Shown here piece by piece: positions 22,331-32,560 of a DNA stretch of 64,000 nucleotides. The DNA lies in NCBI GenBank assembly GCA_018398805.1, contig JAGFBZ010000855.1:1302001-1366000 (forward strand), read 5' to 3'. The notes under the pieces were generated by a model. It had not been told where the DNA came from and did no database searches. It worked only from the letters and a program-made list of their open reading frames with translations. The translations under genes and the position numbers were made by a program. How positions within the stretch are numbered: position 1 is the first letter of the stretch; every line of letters begins with the position of its first letter. Origin of the DNA: Hirundichthys speculiger (lineage: Eukaryota > Chordata > Actinopteri > Beloniformes > Exocoetidae).

Positions 22331-22426
22331 CTCAAAATAAACAGCATTCTCCTTAAGATGCTGCTCTACACAAGAGCAGAGCTGTAAAATCCAGCTCCAC
22401 TGTGTCTGCAGTGCAGCTTTGTATGC
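22331..22426 (-). CDS. dst: dst plakin-domain exon
   Basis: 32 codons, phase 0 to 0, acceptor CTTCCAG, donor TTTGAG|GTGCGC. Encodes [20 protein letters not shown] and ends ENAVYFE. Confidence 0.94.
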
Positions 22427-22597
22427 CTGGAAGAGAAACCACAGAGGTGTGATTGTTGGAAAATTACAAGTCGAAACAAGGGTTTATAATGTTTTAGTCA
22501 TAGTAGGAGTTGTTTGTAGGGTGGAGGCACTTGCTCCAAAATACAGAAACTAGTTATACTGACCACAGGGTATAAAGAAAAAGCACGCAGGGCTTAC

Positions 22598-22702
22598 TTC
22601 AATAGTTAGCCTGGCTGGATGGTTCTTGAGCATGAGACGCTCTGCCTTGTCCTGCACGGACTTGATGGTTTCCTCCTTTTCATCCAGCTCCCTCATCAGG
22701 TC
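22598..22702 (-). CDS. dst: dst plakin-domain exon
   Basis: 35 codons, phase 0 to 0, acceptor TGCACAG, donor ATTGAA|GTAAGC. Encodes [20 protein letters not shown] and ends NHPARLTIE. Confidence 0.94.
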
Positions 22703-22986
22703 CTGTGCAAAGACATTAAACTGAATATTTGTGGCATTCAGCTGTGGCGCAGGACTAGTAACTCTGTCATCATTGAATCTTGTCTCAGAGTGCAGAGCAA
22801 AAAGTTAACAATTAAAGCTGGAATGTGCTACAATGTGCCTACAAATCCTTTCAGACGTTATTCTTTTGTAAATAAACGCAGCTGCAGCAAAGCCAAAAGT
22901 CTACGAAACAAAAGAACTGCAAAACAGCACTCAGACTTTCTTAATTACAGCTGACGAAAAGACAAAGTGACAGAGAAATAATTTAC

Positions 22987-23148
22987 AGCATGGTAGTCTC
23001 TTTTCGTGGAGATGCTGCTGTTACGATCGCTCCAGTCGAAGGCGACCTCCTCTTCCTCCTTCTCATTCAGCCAGATGAGCTCCTGCGTTGCCTGCGACAC
23101 AAAGTCATGCAGGTTTTCCAAATGGCTCTGGCGCTCTCTTGAACAGCT
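22987..23148 (-). CDS. dst: dst plakin-domain exon
   Basis: 54 codons, phase 0 to 0, acceptor TTTCAG, donor CATGCT|GTAAAT. Encodes [20 protein letters not shown] and [20 protein letters not shown], a plakin-family hallmark helix. Confidence 0.95.
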
Positions 23149-23235
23149 CTGAAAGAAGCAAGCAAGTGTTCGTACAGTCAGACAAAAATGAGCACAGTTT
23201 TCACATCAGGAGGACGAACTCAACCAAATGCTTAC

Positions 23236-23313
23236 CAACAGTCTTTCATACTGCTTTTCTAGTTTGTTCAGTTTGTCTGAATAAGTCAGCTTCAGAGGTA
23301 TGGTCAACTGAAT
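23236..23313 (-). CDS. dst: dst plakin-domain exon
   Basis: 26 codons, phase 0 to 0, acceptor TTTTCAG, donor CTGTTG|GTAAGC. Encodes IQLTIPLKLTYSDKLNKLEK and ends QYERLL. Confidence 0.93.
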
Positions 23314-23417
23314 CTGAAAAGACAATTATTTTGTTTCCTTCAGTGTGTCTGCATAAAATATTATGATGTAATTCTGCAGGTGGAGTTTTAGATTATAGTC
23401 GAATGAACCAGGCTTAC

Positions 23418-23540
23418 TTCACTCAGTTTGGCATCTTTAAGACTGATTTGAAATTCTTCGATGGCTCTGTGTACACTTTTGTGGTTCTCCAAATGCGTTT
23501 CAACGCTCGGCAAATCAGAGCCCCACTCTGATCGCTCTAG
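23418..23540 (-). CDS. dst: dst plakin-domain exon
   Basis: 41 codons, phase 0 to 0, acceptor GATGCAG, donor AGTGAA|GTAAGC. Encodes [20 protein letters not shown] and ends SLKDAKLSE. Confidence 0.94.
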
Positions 23541-23650
23541 CTGCATCTTTAAACAGCAGAGGGAAAAAAGAAAATCACAAATGCTTGGAGTCTGATCATT
23601 TACAATTACATCTGCAGTACATAATAATCAAACAGATGGAAGCTGCTTAC

Positions 23651-24128
23651 CTGCATCTCTTCCACCCAGTTCAGGAGGTCCTGCACATATTTCATGTTGA
23701 CCTCCTCCTCTGTCATGTTGGGGTCTGCCAGTGAGGATTTCAGTAAGGGCTTGCGGATCTGCATGTGTTTCAGATGCACGAGGCTGCTCGGCTCCATGCC
23801 GCCACCGCCGCCACCACTCCCCATGTAGCTCTGGACTGAAGAAGGCTGCATGCTGGGGGTCAGGGTTGGGGTCAAGGATGGGGTCAGGCACGGTGTAAGG
23901 CTAGAGGTGAATGTGGACCCAGGTGTAACTAAGCCACCTGGAGTTAGTGCAGGAGTAATAGTTGGCGTCAGACTTGGATTAATGTTCTGGGAGAAGCCAG
24001 AGTTCAAGCTCTGTGTGATGCCTGAGATCATCATTTTGGTTTGCTCTGTTGTCAGGGTGCGACCTTTGCTGTACACAGAGGAGCACTCGGCTCTCAGAGC
24101 CAGAAGATCATCCCGGAGCTTTGAGACC
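23651..24128 (-). CDS. dst: dst plakin-domain exon with LTP-repeat tract
   Basis: 478 bases, acceptor CTTACAG, donor ATGCAG|GTAAGC, phase 2 in and 0 out. Begins [20 protein letters not shown] and [21 protein letters not shown] low-complexity tract follows, rich in LTP/ITP triplets and ending in six glycines, and then [20 protein letters not shown] and [16 protein letters not shown]. Mammalian dystonin has a similar SLTP-rich insert here with different repeats, so length variation is expected. Confidence 0.94.
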
Positions 24129-24214
24129 CTGTAAGAAAAGGGTCAGCAAAATTAGATGTCTTTACTTAGGAGAAAATATGACATTTTAAATCAGAAAGAG
24201 GATCTATTTTGTAC

Positions 24215-24369
24215 CTTTGAACAAGTTGGTCTGCAAACGGGAATTTTCCATCCAGAAGAATTTGGATGTCCACCACTTGCTGTCTGAGGATATTCTCACA
24301 CTCCAGCAGGTAGCCGGCAATCTCAGCCTCATTTAGGAACTGAATACCAGACTCGAGACGTTTTGTGTC
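24215..24369 (-). CDS. dst: dst plakin-domain exon
   Basis: Acceptor TTCATAAG, donor GTTCAAAG|GTACAA, phase 0 in and 2 out. Encodes [20 protein letters not shown] and [19 protein letters not shown]. Confidence 0.95.
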
Positions 24370-24457
24370 CTTATGAAGATAAAACACACACTCTGATCAA
24401 ACACACACTCTATGCTACAGGTTTTATGATGTCAAACCGAGCTCGCACGATACTTAC

Positions 24458-24551
24458 AGACTGCAGGGCTGTTCTTGCCAATGCCAGCTTGTCCTCACCG
24501 TTGACACAGTCCCGCTGGACCCTGTTGGCAATCTGCTGCAACATTTCAAGT
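24458..24551 (-). CDS. dst: dst first exon shared by all isoforms downstream of the e start
   Basis: Acceptor GTTTTCAG, donor CAGTCT|GTAAGT, phase 2 in and 0 out. Encodes [20 protein letters not shown] and ends ARTALQS. Both the BPAG1-e first exon (24656) and the upstream plakin exon (26420) end in phase 2, so each can join here. Confidence 0.95.
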
Positions 24552-24655
24552 CTGAAAACAAGCATAAAGGTTTTGGGTTTTTTTTTTTTTTTTGTCAAAA
24601 CTAAAACTAGGATAAAGATTCACAAAAGACAAGCATGCACAGATAATGACCTCAC

Positions 24656-24795
24656 CTGGATCCAAAGGCAATATTGTTATTGAGAAAGACTGAACTGTTA
24701 ATCTGTAAAGGCTCGGTGAGGATGCTGTCACTGGAGCCATAGCTGGTGTTAAAGCTACTGTTGCTAACGGTCGAGGTCCTGCTTAAATAAGCCAT
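24656..24795 (-). CDS. dst: dst BPAG1-e (epithelial) first coding exon
   Basis: ATG at 24795, 46 codons plus two bases to donor GGATCCAG|GTGAGG. Protein begins MAYLSRTSTVSNSSFNTSYG and ends NNNIAFGSR, matching the serine-rich start and AFGS junction of mammalian BPAG1-e. This isoform lacks the actin-binding domain and joins plakin head, coiled coil and plakin repeats at hemidesmosomes. Summing exons to 12948, after allowing for three single-base breaks, gives about 2762 residues, near the mammalian length. Confidence 0.92.
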
Positions 24796-25010
24796 CTTAC
24801 TTCACATTATTTACATTTATGCTTCCTACCAATAAAATCATGAACTAACTCTCATCCTAAGCATCTCGGTTAAGAACGCTGGCAGCCTGACTGGAAGCAC
24901 TCATAGATCCAAGTGAGAGTACAGCTTCCTACTTGCTCGTATTTATCCTGTCACATCCAGGTGACGGGCGTGTAAAGAATCCCACCCTGAAATACTATTC
25001 CTTCCTTCAG
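24796..25010 (-). promoter_or_regulatory. probable BPAG1-e promoter region
   Basis: The first e exon must start from a promoter here. Reading the minus strand, a GGATAAATACG TATA-like word lies near 24947-24957, with an E-box-like CACCTG and a GGGTGGGA word just upstream. The assignment is positional and no start site is visible. Confidence 0.35.
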
Positions 25011-26419
25011 GGATGATATTTAAACAAGTTGAGACAGATGAACTTCACAAGAAGTGAGAGTGTAAAAAGCACGGCCAAACAGCAATAATCGTCGCTTTTG
25101 CAGGTTGTCACCACACCCAGCACAGATGCTGTGAATAGGTTAGAGACAAGAAAGGATGTGTAAAGCTGTCTAAACTGCCAACTGAATTCCCAAACAATGA
25201 GTCTCCATAGAAATAAGATCAACATTGCAGAAAACATTGCTGGAAACAGAGCATCCATAGAACAGGAACATTTGACTGAACCCGATACAAGAAAGCAAGA
25301 CAATGTGTAATGCATCAAAAGCACGCAGGTGCACCCTTGGAAATATTGGACAATTACAGTAAGTGTTGCTGTTTTACAGGCACTAAAACTTACCAATCAC
25401 ACCCTCACCTTTTGAAGCACATCAAATCTCAACATTATCATATGCAAACTGTGCACACTGGCTGCAGTAAATCTGATTCAGAAATTCAGCTCATGAAAGC
25501 TCAGACAGTCATGCAAAACTTAGCACCCCCACCTATCTTTTTTATTAAAAATATATTAAAACCAGATGTTTTGATTATTTGCTGGTCTCAAGCATTCAGA
25601 TGTGTTAACACACTAACAAAGGAGAAAGACATAAACAATGTCTAAGAGAAGCAGTTATTGCTGCATATTAATCTGGAAAGGGTTATTAAGAAAATATTAA
25701 AACATTTCAGAACATACAAAATTCTGCAGTGAGAATGATTATTCACAAGCATAAAGCATTAATGACTTCTGCCAATCTTCTCTGCAGTCGACATCCCAGC
25801 AAATTTACACCAAGGCCAGCTTGTACAATGCTCATTTCAATATCTCAGAAAAACAGGGCTCAATAAGCATGTTCTCCTCAAATCCTCATATTAAATATTA
25901 AAGTCCAAGCATATCTGGGGAAAGGTGGGGTTGAGACTGAGCCACTGTTGTCTCAAGCTAGTGCTCAGTATAGCCCACAGTTTTTCTGGCACTGACATGT
26001 TTTTTTTGGCTTCATTTTAGTTCAATAAATAATGGCACAGATAAAAAAGTTATACAAGTTGTATATTCATATGAATCATCAGTTCAGTAAGAGGATTTCA
26101 CACCCGGAGATGCAGCACAAACCCCACAGTGTCTGGTTTCAGTAAAGACATTAGCAGGCTTGACATATGATAGTGGAGCGCTCCAACCACATCAACAGCC
26201 TCAGAGAACATCATGCGGGTTTGACTAGTGTGTTTGCACCTTTAGCTTCATTCTCTTCAGTGAGAAACGCTGAACATCAGCAAAACATTTTCAGCCCTAT
26301 TTTTAACATGCTAAGACAAGCTACGGATGAGTAACTCATAAGGCTGCAAATAAAGCAGTTTGCAGAGGCCATAAAGAAATTAATCATGAAAGGCCAAGGT
26401 CAAAAAGTGCTCCACATAC
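25011..26419 (-). other. dst intron upstream of the e promoter, nothing recognised
   Basis: 1.4 kb of AT-rich sequence. Short open frames lack splice sites and dystonin-like sequence. Confidence 0.5.
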
Positions 26420-26547
26420 CTTTCCACCTCTGGCCGCAGGCACTTCTCTCTTTCCAGCATGGCAACAATTAATTTACCCCATTCCTTCTCCATATCATTG
26501 GGATGATGACCCGGGGGTAACTGTATACGTCCAAACTCGATCCACAT
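26420..26547 (-). CDS. dst: dst plakin-domain start exon (a/b isoforms)
   Basis: Acceptor ATCTGACAG-type site (CAG before 26547), donor GTGGAAAG|GTATGT, phase 0 in and 2 out. Encodes [20 protein letters not shown], then [20 protein letters not shown]. The EKEWGKL...LERE signature is the conserved plakin N-terminal helix. Confidence 0.95.
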
Positions 26548-26635
26548 CTGTCAAATACAGCCCAGCACACTTGCTATCATATGACTGTGTGAGTTTCACA
26601 GCGTATGATCAATGTAGGCAAGACTTTTTTCATAC

Positions 26636-26731
26636 CTCGAGCATTTTATAGAAGTCTTTGATTTTTGTTTTCTCATTTTCTTTTAGTGGGATTTCATGTT
26701 CTTTAAACTGAAGATATTGTGTGTAAAGTGC
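26636..26731 (-). CDS. dst: dst plakin-domain exon
   Basis: 32 codons, phase 0 to 0, acceptor TTTTTACAG, donor CTCGAG|GTATGA. Encodes [20 protein letters not shown] and ends DFYKMLE. Confidence 0.93.
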
Positions 26732-27138
26732 CTGTAAAAAAATGAAAGACAAAAATTGCAACCAACATCTCACAACTTTCTGCAGAACAAGAAATATACA
26801 ATATGTAGGCATTTGCCTGTCCTCTCCATGTGCCCGTAAAAGAAGCAAGTGAAAGTAGCTGTGAGGTTACAAGATACTGATATTTTCCAGTTAATGGATG
26901 CTGCTGCTCTCCAACATCCATCAATAAGACTTTCAGTCACAGTTTCAACAGATAAGTATTGCTTTTGGGCTATCTGAAGCTGGCATTTATCCACTTCCTG
27001 TCAGATATTCTACGCCAGCTCTAATAACCTCTCTGCTCTATGTTCTGTAAAGGTGCAGCATGAGCTCAACTGAACTTATGAAAATTTAGAAGAAAAAAAA
27101 TGCTTTGAATATGATGTTTATTTGTCTTTGTACCAAAC

Positions 27139-27258
27139 CTTGATTTCCACAGGGTTGTTGGGAAACGATCTATCTGACATTATAGCCACGTTGTGTTTGA
27201 TCCACTGGCTGAGGTATTTGATCATGTTCTGGTACTCCACCCATTTGATATCAACATC
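27139..27258 (-). CDS. dst: dst exon after CH2
   Basis: 40 codons, phase 0 to 0, acceptor CTGAACAG, donor ATCAAG|GTTTGG. Encodes DVDIKWVEYQNMIKYLSQWI, then KHNVAIMSDRSFPNNPVEIK. Matches the linker helix between actin-binding and plakin domains. Confidence 0.94.
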
Positions 27259-27352
27259 CTGTTCAGAGAGAAAGAGCCATCTGTAATAAGATCCTTATTC
27301 AGTTTCACAGAGATCCAAAGAAGGAACACTTCCACCAATGCCATTAACTTAC

Positions 27353-27459
27353 ATTAGCACTTATTCCTTCAACACCATCAGGTACTTTGGGGAAGGCGTC
27401 GTACAGGGTTGAGACGTAGGTGATGACAGATTTTTCATCAGGAGACTGAACATCAACGT
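27353..27459 (-). CDS. dst: dst CH2 C-terminal exon
   Basis: Acceptor TTCTCAG, donor GCTAAT|GTAAGT, phase 1 in and 0 out. Encodes [20 protein letters not shown] and [16 protein letters not shown], the end of CH2. Confidence 0.95.
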
Positions 27460-27624
27460 CTGAGAACAGGCAGAAAATAAAAAGAAACATGACAGTGAGT
27501 GAAAAATTACTCCTCAAGCCAAATTCCAAGCTTCACTGTGCACGATTTATAGCACAAACGTGCTCAAGCCTTCACAGTGCTTTCAGAACAGAACCTCACA
27601 CAGGAGACTGTACATGAACCTCAC

Positions 27625-27737
27625 CCTCAGGGTCCAGCAGCCTGGCCACCCCCAACCGCTCAGCTACACAAAAAGCATGTTCCAGATTTGAGCGGCTGGT
27701 CTGTGCCGACACACGAGTCATGTCAACCAGATCTGGT
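27625..27737 (-). CDS. dst: dst CH2 middle exon
   Basis: Acceptor ATTGCAG, donor CCTGAGG|GTGAGG, phase 2 in and 1 out. Encodes [20 protein letters not shown], then [17 protein letters not shown], a canonical CH2 core. Confidence 0.96.
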
Positions 27738-27967
27738 CTGCAATCAAGTCAAAGAAAGAGATGAGTGAGACATTATTCCGGAGGCGGATTAGAGGATGAA
27801 TCAAGTCAGGAAATCATGATAAGATGCATTACTGGAGAAAAGGAAAATAAAATCCAGACATAACGCTAAGAACAAAATACAGTTTCATTAAATCAAAAAC
27901 AGTAGAATAAGAAAAAAAAACTACAATGCTGGAAAAACACGGTGATTTTCAACATACGTTATAATAC

Positions 27968-28134
27968 CTGTATTTATGAATGATGGCATTAAATAGCCTC
28001 CCATCCCTCCAGGAAGTTGTGAAGTTATCACACCGTACGCCCACATAGCCGTCGGTTATCTGCTTGGACCAGAGCAGCAGTCTCTCCTTGGCTGTCATGT
28101 CCTCGGATTCTCCTGTCACATGGATCTCCGAGAT
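27968..28134 (-). CDS. dst: dst CH2 N-terminal exon
   Basis: Acceptor GTGGCAG, donor AAATACAG|GTATTA, phase 0 in and 2 out. Encodes [20 protein letters not shown] and [20 protein letters not shown]. It accepts either the CH1 series (35333) or the isoform-3 first exon (31636), both phase 0. Confidence 0.96.
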
Positions 28135-31100
28135 CTGCCACAGCGAGAGCAAGGACATAATCTTGAAAATGTATTGTATATTGTATTACCCCTCCTGATT
28201 ACTGGCTCTGTGACAATCCAGCTTCACTTTACAGCACTTTTATAACACGTTGAGGTTATGCCACAGCTGTAACAACAAGTGTTATAATGTACTGTCTAGT
28301 ACCAGGACTATGATTGCCTTTTGCTTTTGGAATAGTTTCATTTTTTCATAAAAGCCCTGATGATCTGAGGAACAACTGGCTCATCTTCATTGCTGTGATA
28401 AATAAGACTGAAAACAATCAGCTCATTTTATGCCACTGAACCATTATTTATCCACTAAATCAAAATGTGAACACTGGAAATGACGCTCTTGCAAATCAAA
28501 TTTATAATTCTGGCACGTCTCTGCTGACCAGGACTGCATGACTTCAAGCCATTTACAAAACCACATCCTGTGTACTGTGTATACAGTGTAGTATACAGGA
28601 TGTACCGCACACTGATATGACTCTTGTTAAAAATAATAATGAAAATAATAATGCTAGGGCCTCTGCGAAGACCGCTGGTTTTAGCAGATGGCCCATGTAC
28701 AGAGGCTGTATTCCTCCTGTCTACCCCATTCTTTCTGCCCCACTTTCCTGCCCCGCTACGGTGTAAATAAAGGCCGCTAGTGCCATATGGATTTAAAAAA
28801 AAAAAATGTTCCCTATACCATGATGGCATCTACCCAACTGGATGTGGAGCCAGTGCCTGTAACAGTATTTTGGTTGACTGATGTATTTGGAGCAAAAATG
28901 TCCAAGAACAAGAAAAGCTTATGAAAACAGGCAATTTAAGAGAGATGGAAACAAAAAGTATGTTTCTGCTGAACAGAGAGAAGCCGGTATGTTTTCTTTA
29001 ATAAGCAGCAGTGCCCAGAGAATACGGTTTACTTGGTGTTTCAACACCAAGCAAGTAGCTAAGTAAAGTAACGTAAAGTAAAGAAAAGCAGCAACAGGTC
29101 CAAGAATTAAAAAGTACAAATCACAATCTTCCAAGTGTCTTTCTGAAGGTACATTTTTTGAATACTGTATACTAAATATGTAGATGAGCAGGTTTGCCCT
29201 GACCAAAGAAACAAGTTCCCAACACATCAGCTAGTCTAGAAGTCCAGCTGCAGATCCAGATTGATCACAGCTGGCTGAGAGTCAGTTTTGGAGTTTTTAA
29301 TCGGCTGATGACAAAACCACAAACAATACTGATACAGAATATTTGTTTGAAGGCAGACTCTCTGTCAGGTGTCTGACACGCCACTACAACAGTCATGAAT
29401 TTATCAATTTAATAGCAATATAATTTAATCCAATAATAATTCAATATATTATTGATAGTGAAATACAGAGGCATTTATGTAATATAATTATAAAAAATAG
29501 ATAGATTCAAATGACCTTGATGTTACTGGATGAAAGAGAGTCTGAGACCCCTGATCTATACCAAGTTCATTTCTTTTTAGGCTCATGGGCGTCTGCTGGC
29601 CCCCATCACAGTCGTCCCTGTGTTGATAGGCTTTTTTCCATCACACCTATTTCTAATCTGCTCATTACTCACTCAGTTAATATACAGCCCTGTTTGTTTC
29701 TTCATTATGCAGTAAGCTGTCCAATCATTCCTTGTATTTGGTGTTTTCATGGATGACATCTGTCCAGCTTTTTAGGTATTTCTTGTGCTTATTTTTACCA
29801 CTGCTTCTCTGCACATATTTGTTTTTCTAATGCCCACCCTTGTCTAGTTTGTTGCATTGTTGGTACTTCTCTGGTCTAAACCGCTCTGTGAAATAAGATT
29901 TTTGCACTATAACCTGCCTGAGGCCTGTGATTAGTTTTTTTTCTCTGTAATAAACTAGCAGATTAGACTTTTTAAGCCTTACCAGGACATTATATGAGCC
30001 ACTGGTGTCAAAATGCAATAGATATCTACTATTTTGTATGAAATAAGAATCAACAGTTCCTTATCTGGATCATTAACTGCACTGTGAAAGCACAGAAAGT
30101 GTTAGCCTCAGGTCAAGAATGTGAGATAGAGTTGCATAATAAATTACTCAATAGTTTTACAGCAGACTAAACAGTGTAAGTATGATGATAAAAACAGCAA
30201 CATGTTAAACAAACAATGCATCTTTACAGACCAAACTCTAACCGTGTTGTCAGTGCACCAGGTTTCAACCACATTTATGATACCTGAACAGCCTCTGTAA
30301 TATTGTCTCAAGCCTTTAAAGAGCCTCTAAAAAGGCAACTTTATGCCAATGTGTCTGCAACTGTGGTGACACGGTATGTCAGAAATAAGCTCAATAAATT
30401 CAACATGAGAGCCATGTGAATGCAACTTGATTCAGCTCTTCCTCTTTTGAAAATGTCAATTCACAATAAAGCATGGAAAAAAAGTTTACAAGATGAACTC
30501 CAATCAGCCAATTAATAAAACTGTTTATTTTATTGAGGAGATCTGGTTTGTTAAAAGGTAGCACCAGTAATAAAAGTGAAAAAAACAATGTACAGCTATG
30601 CAACATACTACAGCTGAAACGAAATCCACACTGGCACAAGTCGCTAAATAGTGAAGAAAATCATCTCATACACTAGCCCGCCCAAATCCTTCCAGACGAC
30701 ACAGATGCTGAACAGACCCACAGATACAAAGACAAGCTGCATTTAGACATTTTTGTTTGTCCAGTTGGAACCTTATAATGATTATGATTAACTTTCCTGA
30801 GCCAGGACAGCCTGTCTTCAGACAAATGAATGTCACTAAACTTATGTTACTAAAAAAAAGTCTGACTTACACGTGTAATTCTATTGGAAACCCTAGCAAA
30901 AGTGGGATGTCCATTCATAACACGAATCACAAAGATGAAAGTGATTCAGTGAAACCTCAAAAACACCATGGAATCCACAGACATGAGAAACAAACACAGC
31001 TGGAGGAGCAAAGCATACGTTCCAGTTTCATAATCACCCACTGAAACAACTATAATATCAAACATAACCTCAGACATAAGAATAATAACCACGGTCCTGT

Positions 31101-31635
31101 TATTACTTGATGCATCATTTAAGAAAAAAAAAAAGATTATTTTTCATCCATACCTCATACTTTGACTTTATTCATGTGCCTGGTGTTGTATATTTACATG
31201 GTAAACTACAGATTGGACATTCAGAATTCCTATTTTTTCTTCTTTTTTAATTAATTTAATATTATGTTTAGTGCTACACGCTACCAGTCTGAGCTCTGGA
31301 GACACTGGTACAGTTGTCTTTTAAATTAATGTTGGTGTGTTTTTATGTTTTTTATGTGTGCTTTTTGGACCTTGAGTCTGTATTAAAGTTTATCTATCTA
31401 TCTATCTATCTTTAAGTATCTTTTATGTGTGATCTTTTACAACTGCTTAAGAATTAATGATAATAGACTGAAAAACACAGCAGAGATGACAAAAACCCAT
31501 TTCAACAAGTGTGAAGTGTGTTCCTAGGCCATAAAAATCTAAAATGTGAAAACTTATTCTAAAGCTTCATGATCCCGTACTGAAATGTCACTGTGGCAAT
31601 GTGTAAGAGAGAAAGAGGCTACGTTCTTGTTTTAC
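28135..31635 (-). other. dst intron with possible retroelement tails
   Basis: 3.5 kb. Near 28660-28806 a plus-strand stretch ends AATAAAGGCC, about 20 bases, then an A12 run. Near 31340-31411 a stretch ends in a (TATC)n tract. Both resemble retroelement 3' ends, but the bodies are not identifiable. No coding exon seen. Confidence 0.4.
31391..31411. repeat. (TATC)n microsatellite
   Basis: About five tandem TATC units after a TATTAAAGTT word, as at some retroelement tails. Confidence 0.8.
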
Positions 31636-32364
31636 CTTGTGTTGTGTATAAACAGACTTGGCAGGAGCTGGAATATGCTCCATGTAACCAGAGCAGGAGT
31701 TGGTCCTCCGTCTCCTCCTTCTGTGTGCTTGTGAGCCACATATAATCTTGGCAAACATCTCCTCAGTCCCAGGTCTGTCATTGCCTCTCAGCGTCCGTAA
31801 CATGTGCTCCACTGCTCCAAAGCTAATGGCCCTCCTCAACTGGCGTCGCAGCAGCTTCTTTACAAGCAGACCATCCCTAGCTAAGGTACTCCTGGAAGTT
31901 ACACTAATACCGTGAAGCTTTTCTTCGCCAAGGGACCTACGGCTAATACCGTCATCCACGTCTGCAGACAAGTTTTCCAGCCTGGGCATTAATTTCGTGC
32001 CAAGAAGCTTATTACCAGCGCCTCTGAGGACTACAACTGGTACCTCTCCAACATACACACCTTTGCTTATGCTGTCTTGCCTGGATAGATGGATCTCCGC
32101 CTGTGGGATTTTATCCACATCTAATTGGTTCCCTTTTGGGACATCTTGAAGCTCAGTGCCAGTGCAGATGGCCTTGCTTGTTAGAGATTCCTTTCTGGGA
32201 ATCCTGAGGGATCCACCAGGCTTTAAGTCCTCTGATTTCCTCTTTTTCCTCTGAAAATACCGGCGACCTTTGAGCTCTTTAGAATCAGGACTAAGTGGGG
32301 CTCTTTTGGGGTCAACATAGCATTCCTCTTTAGGTCCCCGAACACAGCCACAGATATTTCCCAT
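31636..32364 (-). CDS. dst: dst isoform-3 first exon, myristoylation-type N-terminus
   Basis: ATG at 32364 opens 243 codons to donor CACAAG|GTAAAA in phase 0. The start is MGNICGCVRGPKEECYVDPK: Gly2 with Ser/Thr-poor MGxxxCxC fits N-myristoylation with Cys5/Cys7 palmitoylation. A basic stretch (RRYFQRKKRK) follows, which would favour inner-leaflet binding, and then a long polar region with arginine-rich ends. Phase 0 joins only the CH2 exon at 28134. Joining to CH1 exons would break frame and is also ruled out by order. The product therefore has CH2 but not CH1, as reported for BPAG1 isoform 3. Confidence 0.9.
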
Positions 32365-32560
32365 AGCTCCCAGACAGATGACGTCTTATCCAACAAGAAA
32401 AAGCTTTAAACTCCCAGCAGCGTGCTGTTTTCAGAAGTATCCAGTGAGCTCCTCTTGATCTGAAGAACCACTATCCCATTGACAGGAAGCCATTATAAGA
32501 GTATGCAAGAAGCACATAATCAGCAATGGCAGCCTGACAGAAAGCTCACTGTACTCAGAG
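32365..32560 (-). promoter_or_regulatory. probable isoform-3 promoter region
   Basis: The exon has no acceptor upstream of its ATG, so a promoter must lie here or just above. A CRE-like TGACGTCT lies at 32379-32386. The assignment is positional. Confidence 0.35.

Noticed and set aside
31636..32364. A separate nested single-exon gene with the MGNICGC start
   Set aside because: It ends at a strong donor in phase 0 that fits the CH2 exon, and matches the known isoform-3 arrangement.
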